From Rhizobium sp. Root483D2 (lineage in GTDB: Bacteria > Pseudomonadota > Alphaproteobacteria > Rhizobiales > Rhizobiaceae): 64,000 bases of DNA. Shown piece by piece: positions 54,519 to 63,489 of this stretch. Below the pieces are notes generated by a model. That model did not search any database. It was given only the letters and a program-made list of their open reading frames with translations, and was not told where the DNA came from. The stretch covers positions 126,516 through 190,515 of the forward strand of contig NZ_LMFB01000005.1 in the NCBI RefSeq assembly GCF_001426685.1, written 5' to 3'. Within the stretch, counting starts at the first letter, position 1. Every line of letters starts with the position of its first letter. The translations under genes and the position numbers were made by a program.

Positions 54519-55733
54519 ATGACGGCAAAACAGATCGCAATCATCGGCGGCGGACCGGCGGGCCTGATGGCGGCGGAGATGCTGTCTGCGTCCAGCCATG
54601 CGGTGACCGTCTATGACGGCATGCCGACCTTCGGGCGGAAGTTCCTGCTTGCCGGCAAGTCCGGGCTCAACATCACCCATTCCGAAGATTACCATCAATT
54701 CGCCGCCCGTTTTGGCGCCGCCTCCGGTCGCCTGCGCGCGGCACTGGATGCCTTCACCCCGTCAGACGTGCGCGCCTGGGCGTCCGGCCTTGGCACGGAA
54801 ACCTTCACCGGCACATCCGGACGCGTGTTTCCAACCGCCATGAAAGCCTCGCCGCTTTTGCGCGCCTGGCTGAAGCGGCTGGAAGCGCAAGGCGTGACAC
54901 TGATGCCACGCCACCGCTGGACGGGATTTTCCGGAACCGATCTCACCTTCGAAACCCAGAATGGCCCTAAAACCATCCAGAGCGACGCGACCCTTCTGGC
55001 CCTCGGCGGCGCCAGCTGGCCGCGTCTGGGCGCCGACGGCAGCTGGATTCCATTGCTACTAGACAAGGGCGTTGATATCACGGGCTTCCAGCCCGCCAAT
55101 TGCGGCTTCGACGTCGATTGGAGCGATATCTTCAAAGAGCGCTTTGCCGGCGCCCCGCTCAAATCCGTCACGACTACCTCGGACGCCGGCACGTTTCCGG
55201 GCGAATTCGTCATCTCCCGGCACGGCATCGAAGGCAGCCTCGTCTACGCCCATTCGGCAGCTCTTCGGGACAATCTTAACCGGGAAGGTCACGCCGCCCT
55301 CACCGTGGACCTCGCTCCCGGCCGCAGCCTTGAGCGCCTCGAAAAGGACCTGGCGCGGCAAAGCGAAAAAGCCAGCCTTGCCAACCGCCTGCGCAAAGGT
55401 GCGGGCCTGGAAGGCGTCAAGGCTGCCCTGGTGCGGGAACTCGCCTCTCCGTCAATGCTCAATGACCCCGCCCTTCTGGCCAGCCGGATCAAAGCAATTC
55501 CGATTCCCGTCATCCGCCCCCGCCCCATCGCCGAGGCGATATCCTCGGCGGGCGGCATCCGCTTCGATGCTCTCGATCAGAATTATATGCTGAAATCTCT
55601 TCCGGGTGTCTTTGCCGCAGGCGAAATGCTGGACTGGGAAGCCCCGACAGGTGGCTATCTTCTGACCGCCTGCTTTGCGACCGGACGTGCGGCGGCAGGA
55701 GGCATTAACAACTGGCTGCTGGGGCGGGCTTGA
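54519..55733 (+). CDS. BaiN/HI0933-type NAD(P)/FAD-dependent oxidoreductase
   Basis: This 404-residue flavoprotein starts at the ATG at 54519 ([20 protein letters not shown]) with the FAD dinucleotide motif G-G-G-P-A-G. It follows with [15 protein letters not shown] near 38-52, the signature of the HI0933/BaiN family, and ends with [17 protein letters not shown] near 370-385. The function of most members is unknown; BaiN itself acts in bile acid dehydroxylation, which is unlikely here. It stands alone and diverges from liuA. A longer frame begins at 54429 but has no ribosome site. Confidence 0.87.
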   Translation: MTAKQIAIIGGGPAGLMAAEMLSASSHAVTVYDGMPTFGRKFLLAGKSGLNITHSEDYHQFAARFGAASGRLRAALDAFTPSDVRAWASGLGTETFTGTSGRVFPTAMKASPLLRAWLKRLEAQGVTLMPRHRWTGFSGTDLTFETQNGPKTIQSDATLLALGGASWPRLGADGSWIPLLLDKGVDITGFQPANCGFDVDWSDIFKERFAGAPLKSVTTTSDAGTFPGEFVISRHGIEGSLVYAHSAALRDNLNREGHAALTVDLAPGRSLERLEKDLARQSEKASLANRLRKGAGLEGVKAALVRELASPSMLNDPALLASRIKAIPIPVIRPRPIAEAISSAGGIRFDALDQNYMLKSLPGVFAAGEMLDWEAPTGGYLLTACFATGRAAAGGINNWLLGRA

Positions 55734-55773
55734 TGAACCAACGCCGTCGCACGACGATATAAGCGGCCCCACT

Positions 55774-55815
55774 TCATAAAAACATGTCGATGAAATACGG
55801 TTTCATCGACATGTT
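55774..55815 (-). terminator. Terminator with 15-base perfect stem
   Basis: AACATGTCGATGAAA (55781-55795) and TTTCATCGACATGTT (55801-55815) form a perfect stem with a 5-base loop. On the minus strand it is followed by TTTTT, so it ends the DUF4174 gene. On the plus strand it may also stop transcripts from the flavoprotein gene. Confidence 0.72.
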
Positions 55816-55824
55816 ATTTCCCTA

Positions 55825-55841
55825 TGTCGATGCCATCGACA
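55825..55841. repeat. Second palindrome sharing the TGTCGATG motif
   Basis: TGTCGATG-C-CATCGACA is a perfect 8-base palindrome, 9 bases from the longer one. Both arms repeat the ATGTCGATG unit of the neighbouring terminator stem, which thus occurs four times in 60 bases. Confidence 0.6.
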
Positions 55842-55851
55842 GATTATCAAA

Positions 55852-56271
55852 TCAGTTCCGCTTCTCCTGCTTGCGCATCGGCATCTGATCGATCAAGTCG
55901 AACAGCACGGCCGCTTGCACCACCTCGTCCGTACGGAATTTTACCGAGCCATCCTTGCCAACCAGCGCCAACGCAAAAAAGCCGTTGGTGACATCGAGAT
56001 CGGAGCGGATGGCGTAGCAGTTGAGGTCGTATTCCGGCCCAAACAGCGCCTTGACCTCGTTGCGTTCGACTTCCAGAACGATCATGTCCCGCTCGCGCAG
56101 ACCGTCCGCCTCGGCCAGTAGCAGGCTGGCCTGCCGCGCCGCGTCGATATGGCTGTCATCGGGAAAGATGATCACGACCCGGTAACGCCATTCGAAATCT
56201 GCGAGACTCATTCCACCTTGCTGCGGATCGATTTCGATACCCGAGACAGCCGCCGACAATGACTTCAGCAT
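55852..56271 (-). CDS. DUF4174 domain protein
   Basis: This 139-residue protein (MLKSLSAAVSGIEIDPQQGG) matches the DUF4174 pattern: L-A-D-F-E-W-R-Y-R-V-V-I-I-F near 23-36, a middle D-M-I-V-L-E-V near 80, and the end L-V-G-K-D-G-S-V-K-F near 104-113, which looks like a thioredoxin-fold protein of unknown use. No cysteine pair is present. The first 20 residues may be a weak export or anchor segment, but they are not strongly hydrophobic. The function is unknown. It is followed by a strong terminator. Confidence 0.7.
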   Translation of the reverse strand: MLKSLSAAVSGIEIDPQQGGMSLADFEWRYRVVIIFPDDSHIDAARQASLLLAEADGLRERDMIVLEVERNEVKALFGPEYDLNCYAIRSDLDVTNGFFALALVGKDGSVKFRTDEVVQAAVLFDLIDQMPMRKQEKRN

Positions 56272-56352
56272 CGCCGTTATCCTCTTCGTTGAACCATGAG
56301 GATATTAACCGGTAATACGGGGTTTGGTTCCGCAAAGCCCGTGATCGCACAC

Positions 56353-57621
56353 TCACTGCACCAGAATAGCCCGGAAATCGTTGACATTGGTGCCCGTCGG
56401 CCCCGGCTTGAAAATGTCGCCGACCGCATCGAATGCGGACCAGGCATCGTTCCGGTCAAGGAGCGCTGCACCATCGATCCCGGCGGCCACCAGGCGCGCA
56501 ACACTTGTCGCATCGGCAAACGCACCTGCATTGTCCTCCGACCCGTCGATCCCGTCGGTATCGGCAGCCAGCGCCGAAATTCCCTCGGTGCCATCGATGC
56601 CAAGCGCCAGGGACAGCAGGAATTCGCTGTTGCGACCGCCCTTGCCCTTGCCCCTTATCGTCACCGTCGTTTCACCGCCGGAGAGCATGACCACCGGCTT
56701 TTGGAAAGGCCGGTTTTTAACCGCGACCTCGCGGGCAATCGCCGCATGCACGCGCCCGACTTCCCGCGCCTCGCCCTCGATCGCATCGGACAAAATGACC
56801 GCCTCGACGCCAGCAGCCCGCGCCGTCTTCGCCGCAGCTTCCAGCGAAACCGCAGCAGACGCCACAAGGCGGACTTCGTTGCGGCGAAACGCTTGGTCTG
56901 TGGGTTTGGGTGCTGCAGACGCCTCGCTGCGGATGAACGCCATCACTTTTTCCGGCAATTCCAGCCGGTAGCGCTCGATCTGGCGCAGGGCATCCTCGCG
57001 GGTGCTGTCATCGGGGATGGTCGGCCCGGAGGCCACCAGCGCCGGATCGTCGCCGGGAATATCCGAGACCACCAGCGACACGACGCGTGCCGGCCAAGCC
57101 GCTTGCGCAAGCCGCCCGCCCTTGATGCCGGAGACGTGTTTGCGGATTGCATTCATCGCGCTGATCGGCGCACCGGAAGCCAGCAGCGCCCGGTTGACGG
57201 CGATCTCGTCGTCGAGCGTCAGGCCGCCCGCAGGCATGGGCAAAAGTGCGGAGCCGCCACCGCAGATCAGCGCCACCACCAGATCATCTTCGGTGAGCCC
57301 GCTCACCTCGTCCAGCAACCGCCGCGACGCCGTCAACCCGTTCTCGTCCGGCAGCGGATGCGATGCCTCCAGCACCTCGATCCGCTCGCAGCGCGCGCCA
57401 TAGCCGTAGCGCGTCACGACCGCGCCGGTGAGCGGTCCGTCCCATAGCCGCTCGAAGACCTGAGCCATCTGCGCCGCCCCCTTGCCTGCGCCGATCACCA
57501 CGGTGCGGCCCTTCGGCTTTTCCGGCAGGTTGGCGGCGAGCACCCTGGCCGGGTCGGCGGCGGCGACCGCCGCATGAAACAGGCTTTCCAGAAAGGCTTT
57601 CGGGTCGGCGATCACGGCCAT
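56353..57621 (-). CDS. Glycerate kinase (GckA/TtuD, MOFRL family)
   Basis: This 422-residue protein belongs to the type II/MOFRL glycerate kinases. It shows [13 protein letters not shown] near 41, [10 protein letters not shown] near 118, [10 protein letters not shown] near 160, and the MOFRL C-terminal [10 protein letters not shown] near 310 with A-A-D-T-D-G-I-D-G near 366. It phosphorylates D-glycerate, usually to 2-phosphoglycerate, and thus finishes the glyoxylate-to-glycolysis route begun by gcl. It follows glxR on the same strand, separated by 63 bases holding a strong terminator, so it may have its own promoter or rely on read-through. Confidence 0.88.
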   Translation of the reverse strand: MAVIADPKAFLESLFHAAVAAADPARVLAANLPEKPKGRTVVIGAGKGAAQMAQVFERLWDGPLTGAVVTRYGYGARCERIEVLEASHPLPDENGLTASRRLLDEVSGLTEDDLVVALICGGGSALLPMPAGGLTLDDEIAVNRALLASGAPISAMNAIRKHVSGIKGGRLAQAAWPARVVSLVVSDIPGDDPALVASGPTIPDDSTREDALRQIERYRLELPEKVMAFIRSEASAAPKPTDQAFRRNEVRLVASAAVSLEAAAKTARAAGVEAVILSDAIEGEAREVGRVHAAIAREVAVKNRPFQKPVVMLSGGETTVTIRGKGKGGRNSEFLLSLALGIDGTEGISALAADTDGIDGSEDNAGAFADATSVARLVAAGIDGAALLDRNDAWSAFDAVGDIFKPGPTGTNVNDFRAILVQ

Positions 57622-57640
57622 GTCTTCATCCTCATTCCAT

Positions 57641-57676
57641 AAAAAAACCGGGCGGCCCTCCTCCTGGCCGCCCGGT
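57641..57676 (-). terminator. Terminator between glxR and glycerate kinase
   Basis: ACCGGGCGGCC (57647-57657) and GGCCGCCCGGT (57666-57676) form an 11-base perfect stem. On the minus strand it is followed by TTTTTT. It should end most gcl-hyi-glxR transcripts. Confidence 0.87.
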
Positions 57677-57684
57677 CCTTGCCG

Positions 57685-58569
57685 TCAGGCGACCGCGTGG
57701 TTGGCCATGCGTTCGAGAGCCGTGACGAGGCCCGAATGATCAAGCCCGGCATCGCCATGGGCAGCGCAGCTGTTGAACAGCTCCTGCGTCGCTGCCGTGT
57801 TCGGTAGGGAAACGCCGATGGCCTTTGCGCCCTGCAGGGCGAGATTGAGGTCCTTCTGGTGCAGCGAGATCCGGAAGCCCGGATCGAAGGTGCGCTTGAC
57901 CATGCGGTCGCCATGCACTTCCAGAATACGCGAGGAGGCAAATCCGCCCATCAGGGCTTCGCGCACCCTGGCCGGGTCCGCACCGGCCTTCGACGCAAAG
58001 ACCAATGCTTCCGCGACAGCCTCGATGGTCAGCGCGACGATGATCTGGTTGGCGACCTTGGTCACCTGCCCGTCACCGCAATCGCCGACCAGCGTGATGT
58101 TCTTGCCCATCAGCTTGAACAGCGGCAAAGCCCGCTCGAAACTGCCCTCGGTGCCACCGGCCATGATCGAAAGCGACGCGTTCTTCGCGCCGACTTCACC
58201 GCCCGAGACCGGAGCGTCCATATATTCGGCGCCGGTTTCGCGCACCTTCTTGGCAAATTCCTTGGTGTCGATCGGCGAGATCGAGCTCATGTCGATCAGC
58301 AGCTTGCCCGCCGACAGGCCGGAGGCGACGCCGTTTTCTCCGAACAGGACATCCTTTACATCCGGCGTGTCCGGCAGCATCAGGATGGTGATATCGACCT
58401 TTTCGGCCAGCGCCTTCGGCGTTTCGGCAAATTGCAGGCCGTTATCGATGAGTTCCTGCTTCGGCGGAATGTGGAATTTCGAGGTGACAACGGTATGGCC
58501 GGCATCCTGCAGGTGGCGCGCCATCGGCGTGCCCATGATACCCAGTCCGATAAAGCCGATTGTGGCCAT
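57685..58569 (-). CDS. glxR: Tartronate semialdehyde reductase
   Basis: This 294-residue beta-hydroxyacid dehydrogenase has the NAD motif G-F-I-G-L-G-I-M-G-T-P-M-A near residue 5, D-A-P-V-S-G-G-E-V-G-A near 118 (substrate loop), and N-Q-I-I-V-A-L near 172 beside the catalytic Lys of K-V-A-N-Q. It reduces tartronate semialdehyde to glycerate. It is the third gene of gcl-hyi-glxR, 5 bases after hyi. It matches GlxR rather than GarR by its neighbours. Confidence 0.92.
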   Translation of the reverse strand: MATIGFIGLGIMGTPMARHLQDAGHTVVTSKFHIPPKQELIDNGLQFAETPKALAEKVDITILMLPDTPDVKDVLFGENGVASGLSAGKLLIDMSSISPIDTKEFAKKVRETGAEYMDAPVSGGEVGAKNASLSIMAGGTEGSFERALPLFKLMGKNITLVGDCGDGQVTKVANQIIVALTIEAVAEALVFASKAGADPARVREALMGGFASSRILEVHGDRMVKRTFDPGFRISLHQKDLNLALQGAKAIGVSLPNTAATQELFNSCAAHGDAGLDHSGLVTALERMANHAVA

Positions 58570-58574
58570 GATGC

Positions 58575-59387
58575 TTAGCTCCTGATCTTGATAATGTCTG
58601 CGCTGCGGGCTGTGGTCGCGGATGCGAGCCAGCCGAGCCCTTCGGATGTCGTGGTGCGCGGCTTGTATTCGCAGCCGATGAAACCGTCGTAACCGGCCGT
58701 ATCCAGCGCCGAAAAGACGAAGGGGTAGTTGATTTCGCCGGTGCCCGGCTCGTTGCGGCCGGGATTGTCGGCCAGCTGCACATGCGCGATCTGCGCCTGG
58801 TATTTTTTGAACGTGCCGATCAGCTCACCCTCGGTACGCTGCTGGTGGTAGAGATCGTACTGGATGAACAGGTTGTCGCTGCCGACCTCCTTGATGATCG
58901 AGGCCGCCTGCTCCACCGTGTTGAGGTAGAAGCCGGGAATATCGAACCGGTTGATCGGCTCGATCAACAGCCGGATGCCGTGTTTGCCGAGTTCGCTTGC
59001 GGCCAATCGCAGATTGGCAACGAAGGTCGCCCGCAGCACGTCGTCGGAGACGCCGACTGGCGCGATGCCGGAGAGGCAGTTGATCTGCGTGCAGCCGAGT
59101 GCGGTCGCATAGTCGATGGCCTGTGCCACGCCGCGGCGGAATTCGTCGATCCGGTCGGGCAGGACGGCAATGCCGCGCTCGCCGGCGGCCCAGTCGCCGC
59201 CCGGCAGGTTGTGCAGCACCTGCGTCAGGCCGTTGACCTCAAGTGCTGCCTTCAGAGCCTTCGCCTCGAAATCGTAGGGGAAGAGATATTCCACCGCCGT
59301 GAACCCGGCCTTGGCGGCCAGTGCGAAGCGGTCGAGGAACGGCACCTCGTTGAAAAGCATGGTCAAATTTGCCGCAAACTTAGGCAT
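58575..59387 (-). CDS. hyi: Hydroxypyruvate isomerase
   Basis: This 270-residue TIM barrel starts at the ATG at 59387 (MPKFAANLTMLFNEVPFLDR), with GGAGG ahead. It has G-F-T-A-V-E-Y-L-F-P-Y near 28-38, L-L-I-E-P-I-N near 138-144 with the first catalytic Glu, Q-Y-D-L-Y-H near 178, H-V-Q-L-A-D-N-P-G-R near 207, and G-C-E-Y-K-P near 240 with the second Glu. It interconverts hydroxypyruvate and tartronate semialdehyde. It lies between gcl and glxR, 22 bases after gcl. Confidence 0.93.
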   Translation of the reverse strand: MPKFAANLTMLFNEVPFLDRFALAAKAGFTAVEYLFPYDFEAKALKAALEVNGLTQVLHNLPGGDWAAGERGIAVLPDRIDEFRRGVAQAIDYATALGCTQINCLSGIAPVGVSDDVLRATFVANLRLAASELGKHGIRLLIEPINRFDIPGFYLNTVEQAASIIKEVGSDNLFIQYDLYHQQRTEGELIGTFKKYQAQIAHVQLADNPGRNEPGTGEINYPFVFSALDTAGYDGFIGCEYKPRTTTSEGLGWLASATTARSADIIKIRS

Positions 59388-59409
59388 GAGAAGTCCTCCG
59401 TCTTTTTGA

Positions 59410-61194
59410 TCAGTCGAGCAGCGCCAGGATCGCGGTCGGCGCATCCTCGCCGCGTTCGGCCAGTTCCTCGAACTCGACCACCGCATTGATGTCGGCGCCC
59501 ATCGAAATATTGGTGACACGCTCGAGGATGAATTCGATGACGACGGGCACCTGGTGCTCGTTCATCAGATCCTTCGCCCGCGAAAAAGCCTCCTGGAATT
59601 CGTTGGGGCTCCGGACCCGGATCGCCTTGCACCCAAGCCCTTCCGCCACCGCGACGTGATCGACGCCGTAGCCCTTTTCCGCATCGCCGGAAGCGTTGAT
59701 ATTGTCGAAGGCGAGGCTCACTTCGAAATCCATGTTCAGCCCGCGCTGCGCCTGGCGGATGAGGCCGAGATAGGAATTGTTCACGACCACATGCAGGTAA
59801 GGCAGCTTGTGCTGGGCGCCGACGGCCAGCTCCTCGATCATGAACTGGAAATCATAGTCGCCCGACAGCGCCACGATCGTCCGCTCCGGATCGGCCGCCC
59901 GCACGCCGAGCGCTGCCGGCAGCGTCCAGCCAAGCGGTCCCGCCTGGCCGCAATTGATCCAGTTGCGCGGCTTGTAGACATGCAGGAACTGCGCGCCGGC
60001 GATCTGGCTGAGCCCGATGGTCGAGACGTAGCAGGTGTCGCGGCCGAATGCCTTGTTCATTTCCTCATAAACACGCTGCGGCTTCAGCGGCGTCTGGTCG
60101 AAATGCGTCTTGCGCAGCATCGTCCGCTTGCGCTCGCGGCATTCCTGCGCCCAGTTGGACCAATCCTTCAGCTTGCCCGCCGTCTTCCATTCGGTGGCGA
60201 CATCGAGGAACAGCTTGAGTGCTGCACCGGCATCCGAGACGATGCCGAAATCCGGCGCAAACACCCGGCCGATCTGGGTCGGCTCGATATCGACATGCAC
60301 GAAGGTGCGGCCCTCGGTATAGGTCGGCACATTGCCGGTATGGCGGTTTGCCCAGCGGTTGCCGACACCCAGCACGAAATCCGAGGCTAGAAGATTGGCA
60401 TTGCCGTAGCGGTGCGAAGTCTGCAGCCCGCACATGCCGGCCATCAGCGGATGATCGTCGGGGATCGTGCCCCAGCCCATCAGCGTCGGAATGACCGGGA
60501 TGCCGGTGATTTCGGCAAATTCGGTGAGCAGATCGGACGCATCGGCATTGATGATACCACCACCGGCGACGATCAGCGGACGGTCCGCCGCGTTCAGCAT
60601 GGCGATCGCCTTTTCGGCCTGCGCCCGCGTCGCGGCTGGCTTATAGGCCTCCAGCGGCGCGTAGGTATCGATATCGAATTCGATTTCGGCCAGTTGCACA
60701 TCGACCGGCAGGTCGATCAGCACCGGACCGGGACGGCCCGACCGCATCAGGTGAAACGCCTTCTGGAACACGAACGGCACCAGCGCCGGCTCCATTACGG
60801 TGACGGCCCATTTGGTCAGCGGCCCGGCAATCCGGGCGATATCGACCGCCTGAAAATCCTCCTTGTCGAGGCGCGCACGCGGCGCCTGGCCGGTGATGCA
60901 CAGGATCGGGATCGAATCCGCCTGGGCCGAATAGAGCCCGGTGATCATGTCGGTCCCGGCCGGACCCGACGTGCCGATGCAGACGCCGATATTGCCATGT
61001 TTGGCGCGGGTATAGCCCTCCGCCATATGGGAAGCGCCCTCGACATGCCGCGCCAGGATATGGCGCACCGAACCGCGCGCCTTCAGCGCCGAGTAAAAAG
61101 GATTGATTGCAGCCCCCGGAACCCCGAAGGCGCAATCGACGCCCTCCTTCTCCAGAACCAGAACCGCCGCATCGACTGCGCGCATTTTCGCCAT
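59410..61194 (-). CDS. gcl: Glyoxylate carboligase
   Basis: This 594-residue ThDP enzyme joins two glyoxylates to tartronate semialdehyde and CO2. The diagnostic point is H50-V51-E52-G-A-S-H. Most ThDP enzymes have a Glu where V51 stands, and E. coli Gcl has Val at the same number. The ThDP/Mg motif appears as S-G-D-Y-D-F-Q-F-M near 440 with V-N-N-S-Y-L-G-L near 470. FAD is expected as a structural cofactor. It is the first gene of gcl-hyi-glxR, divergent from an IclR regulator, with a candidate operator about 62 bases upstream of its start. Confidence 0.95.
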   Translation of the reverse strand: MAKMRAVDAAVLVLEKEGVDCAFGVPGAAINPFYSALKARGSVRHILARHVEGASHMAEGYTRAKHGNIGVCIGTSGPAGTDMITGLYSAQADSIPILCITGQAPRARLDKEDFQAVDIARIAGPLTKWAVTVMEPALVPFVFQKAFHLMRSGRPGPVLIDLPVDVQLAEIEFDIDTYAPLEAYKPAATRAQAEKAIAMLNAADRPLIVAGGGIINADASDLLTEFAEITGIPVIPTLMGWGTIPDDHPLMAGMCGLQTSHRYGNANLLASDFVLGVGNRWANRHTGNVPTYTEGRTFVHVDIEPTQIGRVFAPDFGIVSDAGAALKLFLDVATEWKTAGKLKDWSNWAQECRERKRTMLRKTHFDQTPLKPQRVYEEMNKAFGRDTCYVSTIGLSQIAGAQFLHVYKPRNWINCGQAGPLGWTLPAALGVRAADPERTIVALSGDYDFQFMIEELAVGAQHKLPYLHVVVNNSYLGLIRQAQRGLNMDFEVSLAFDNINASGDAEKGYGVDHVAVAEGLGCKAIRVRSPNEFQEAFSRAKDLMNEHQVPVVIEFILERVTNISMGADINAVVEFEELAERGEDAPTAILALLD

Positions 61195-61255
61195 GACTAT
61201 TCCTCCATCGTGTGAGGATCAGGGTAGTCCAAAATTCCGGCCGGGCAATCACTAA

Positions 61256-61271
61256 ATGGAAATCATTCCCA
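61256..61271. promoter_or_regulatory. Candidate IclR-type operator of the gcl promoter
   Basis: TGGAAATCATTCCCA (61257-61271) is a near-palindrome close to the TGGAAATNATTTCCA form bound by AllR/IclR-type regulators. A second partial copy, ATGGAAATAAAC, begins at 61276. It lies between gcl and the divergent IclR gene. Confidence 0.55.
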
Positions 61272-61384
61272 CCCTATGGAAATAAACATCTTCAACGAAT
61301 CCGCTATGAATGGCGGCGCTCTGGACCATGATAAATGGCTATGCATTCATCCGCAGCCGCACACTCCCTTTCTCACACGCGGGC

Positions 61385-61455
61385 AGAGCCGCGCACTCCC
61401 TCTTCTCCCCAGCGGGGAGAAGGTGGCGCAAAGCGCCGGATGAGGGGGCCAAACG
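61385..61455. repeat. Rhizobial GC-rich intergenic repeat
   Basis: CTTCTCCCC-AGC-GGGGAGAAG forms a perfect 9-base stem (61402-61422), followed by GTGGCGCAAAGCGCCGGATG and a G-run. Elements of this type are widely scattered between genes in rhizobia. Confidence 0.6.
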
Positions 61456-61565
61456 CTCAGAACGTGCCGAACCGCCCCCTCATCGCCACCAACTGCCCAT
61501 CAAAACCGTTCCGCTTTCATCAACGATGCAATATGTCATGCACGATCACACAAACCGGAGCCGAC

Positions 61566-62417
61566 ATGCCCGAAAAGCCACCATCCCCGGAACATCTGCG
61601 CGCCAAACCCGGCCGCAAGGCCAGTGAAAATGCCGTCCCCTCCTCCGTGCAGGTGCTCGACCGCAGCCTGAAGCTGCTCGATCTCGTCGCCAGCGGCGAT
61701 GGTGCCGCGCTCACCGACCTGTCGGATCAGTCCGGCATGGCGCCCTCCACAGTCCACCGGCTGCTGACGGCGCTTGCGGGGCACGGCATGGTCACCCACG
61801 ATACCGAGACCGGCGCCTGGACGATCGGGCTGAAAGCCTTCGAGATCGGCAATGCCTTCCTGCGCTTCCGCAAGCTCGGCACGATCAGCCGCCCCTTCCT
61901 GAAACAGCTGATGGAACACTCGGGCGAAACCGCCAATATCGGCATCGAGGATGGCGGCGATGTCGTCTTCATTTCGCAGGTGGAAAGCCACGCTCCGATG
62001 CGCGCCTTCTTCCGCCCCGGCCGCCGCGGCCCCATCCACGCCTCGGGCATCGGCAAGGCGATCCTGTCCACCTGGGAGACCGCCGCCATCGAACGCCTGC
62101 TGTCGCGCCAGCCGCTGACGCGCTTCACGGGAAAAACCCGCGATACCCTGCCCAGGCTCCTCAGCGATATCGAAACCATCCGCTCACGCGGCTGGTCGAT
62201 CGACGACGAGGAACACACGCTCGGCATGCGCTGCCTCGCCGCCCCGATCTTCAACGAATATGGCGAGGCAATCGCCGGGATTTCCATATCGGGGCCAGCT
62301 GTCAGGCTCCCCGACGGGACGCTCGCGGCGCTGGGTCCGGTGGTGAAAGCCGCAGCCGACGGCGTGACGCAGGCCATGGGCGGACGCCGGGAAGACAGCC
62401 AAAAGCACAGCGCTTGA
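61566..62417 (+). CDS. IclR-family transcriptional regulator of the glyoxylate genes
   Basis: This 283-residue regulator starts at the ATG at 61566 (MPEKPPSPEHLRAKPGRKAS), with GGAG ahead. It has a winged helix-turn-helix at about 30-90 (L-T-D-L-S-D-Q-S-G-M-A-P-S-T-V-H-R-L-L) and the IclR effector domain (G-I-G-K-A-I-L-S near 160, M-R-C-L-A-A-P-I-F near 220, A-G-I-S-I-S-G-P near 236). It diverges from gcl and is probably its repressor, with glyoxylate or allantoin-like effectors, as for AllR. The frame opens farther upstream across a GC-rich repeat, which is unlikely to be coding. Confidence 0.87.
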   Translation: MPEKPPSPEHLRAKPGRKASENAVPSSVQVLDRSLKLLDLVASGDGAALTDLSDQSGMAPSTVHRLLTALAGHGMVTHDTETGAWTIGLKAFEIGNAFLRFRKLGTISRPFLKQLMEHSGETANIGIEDGGDVVFISQVESHAPMRAFFRPGRRGPIHASGIGKAILSTWETAAIERLLSRQPLTRFTGKTRDTLPRLLSDIETIRSRGWSIDDEEHTLGMRCLAAPIFNEYGEAIAGISISGPAVRLPDGTLAALGPVVKAAADGVTQAMGGRREDSQKHSA

Positions 62418-62431
62418 AGGACGCTGTGCTT
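62403..62431. terminator. Bidirectional terminator hairpin
   Basis: AAGCACAGCG (62403-62412) and CGCTGTGCTT (62422-62431) form a 10-base stem across the stop of the IclR gene. On the minus strand it is followed by TTTT, suiting the end of the GH25 gene. Confidence 0.62.
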
Positions 62432-62469
62432 CAGAATATCGGATCAGGCTGTTTCGGCCCGGCTCCCCG

Positions 62470-63489
62470 TCAGCTGCGCGCCGCCCAGTGGTGCCAGTCC
62501 TCTTCGCTGCCATGGAACACATTGAGATCGATCCGGCCTTCGACACCGTGCGAGAGCCCTGATCCCGAATATTGCCAGAACAGCCACTTGCGGCCCGGAT
62601 AGACCTGCGACGGGTGCGCGGCCACCGAGCGTAACCAGAAGGGATAGTTCTTGAACTCGCCCGTCAGGTTGTCGCGGTAGAAATCCGGTGCGGTGTAGAT
62701 CACCGGACGCTTGCGGTAATGGCGCTCCAGCTTGTCCATGAACACCTGCATCTTCTCGATCGCCTGGGCCCGCGACAGGCGATATTTGCAGCTGGATTCG
62801 CCGTTATATTCGACGTCGATGACGGGCGGCAGCGCGTCGGGGTCGCGCGGCACGTTGCGGATGAACCAGTCTGCCTGTTCGCCGGCGGTGCGGCACCAAT
62901 AGAAGAAGTGATAGGCGCCGCGCTTCAGCCCGGCATCCTTAGCCCGTTTCCAGTTCGTCCTGAACATCGGGTCGAGATGGTCGCCGCCGTCGGTCGCCTT
63001 GATATAGGCGAAGTTCGCCCCTTGGGTGCGCAGCTTCGCCCAGTCCATCTCGCCCTGCCAGCGCGACACGTCGACGCCGTGCACGGCGAGCTTGCGCGGC
63101 GAGGCCTTGCCGAAATTGATCGGATGGGCATCGCGGAACTGGCGGCTGTAGATTTGCGCGCGCCGGGTGCGCGCGGTGCCGAGCCCCGGATTGTCCGGCA
63201 TGATCATCGCCACCGGACGCTCGGCCGGAACTGCCATGCCTTCGGTCGTCACGGATTCGAACGCCTGCGATTGCGGCACCTGCCCGGCCCAGGCCAGTTG
63301 CTCGGGATGACTTTCCGCTTGCGCGATCACCGCGCCGACATCGGCGGTCGGCACTGGCCCTGCTGAGACGGAACTGGTCGTCTCCTTCGACGGCAGCCCC
63401 GCCACCAGGCTTTCCGGCCCGGAACTCGATGTGCAACCCGCCACCAGAAGGCCGGCAAGAAGGATCGCTGGAACAGCCGAAAAACGCAT
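62470..63489 (-). CDS. GH25 muramidase lipoprotein
   Basis: This 339-residue protein begins with a lipoprotein signal (MRFSAVPAILLAGLLVAGCT), with the lipid-bearing Cys at 19. A low-complexity region follows to about 125. Residues about 135-335 are a glycoside hydrolase 25 lysozyme domain: H-G-V-D-V-S-R-W-Q-G near 137-146, F-A-Y-I-K-A-T near 160, P-P-V-I-D-V-E-Y near 220 with the D-x-E pair, and F-W-Q-Y-S-G-S-G near 303. It would cleave peptidoglycan from the periplasmic face of the outer membrane. Similar proteins are common in rhizobia. It is convergent with the IclR gene. Confidence 0.87.
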   Translation of the reverse strand: MRFSAVPAILLAGLLVAGCTSSSGPESLVAGLPSKETTSSVSAGPVPTADVGAVIAQAESHPEQLAWAGQVPQSQAFESVTTEGMAVPAERPVAMIMPDNPGLGTARTRRAQIYSRQFRDAHPINFGKASPRKLAVHGVDVSRWQGEMDWAKLRTQGANFAYIKATDGGDHLDPMFRTNWKRAKDAGLKRGAYHFFYWCRTAGEQADWFIRNVPRDPDALPPVIDVEYNGESSCKYRLSRAQAIEKMQVFMDKLERHYRKRPVIYTAPDFYRDNLTGEFKNYPFWLRSVAAHPSQVYPGRKWLFWQYSGSGLSHGVEGRIDLNVFHGSEEDWHHWAARS

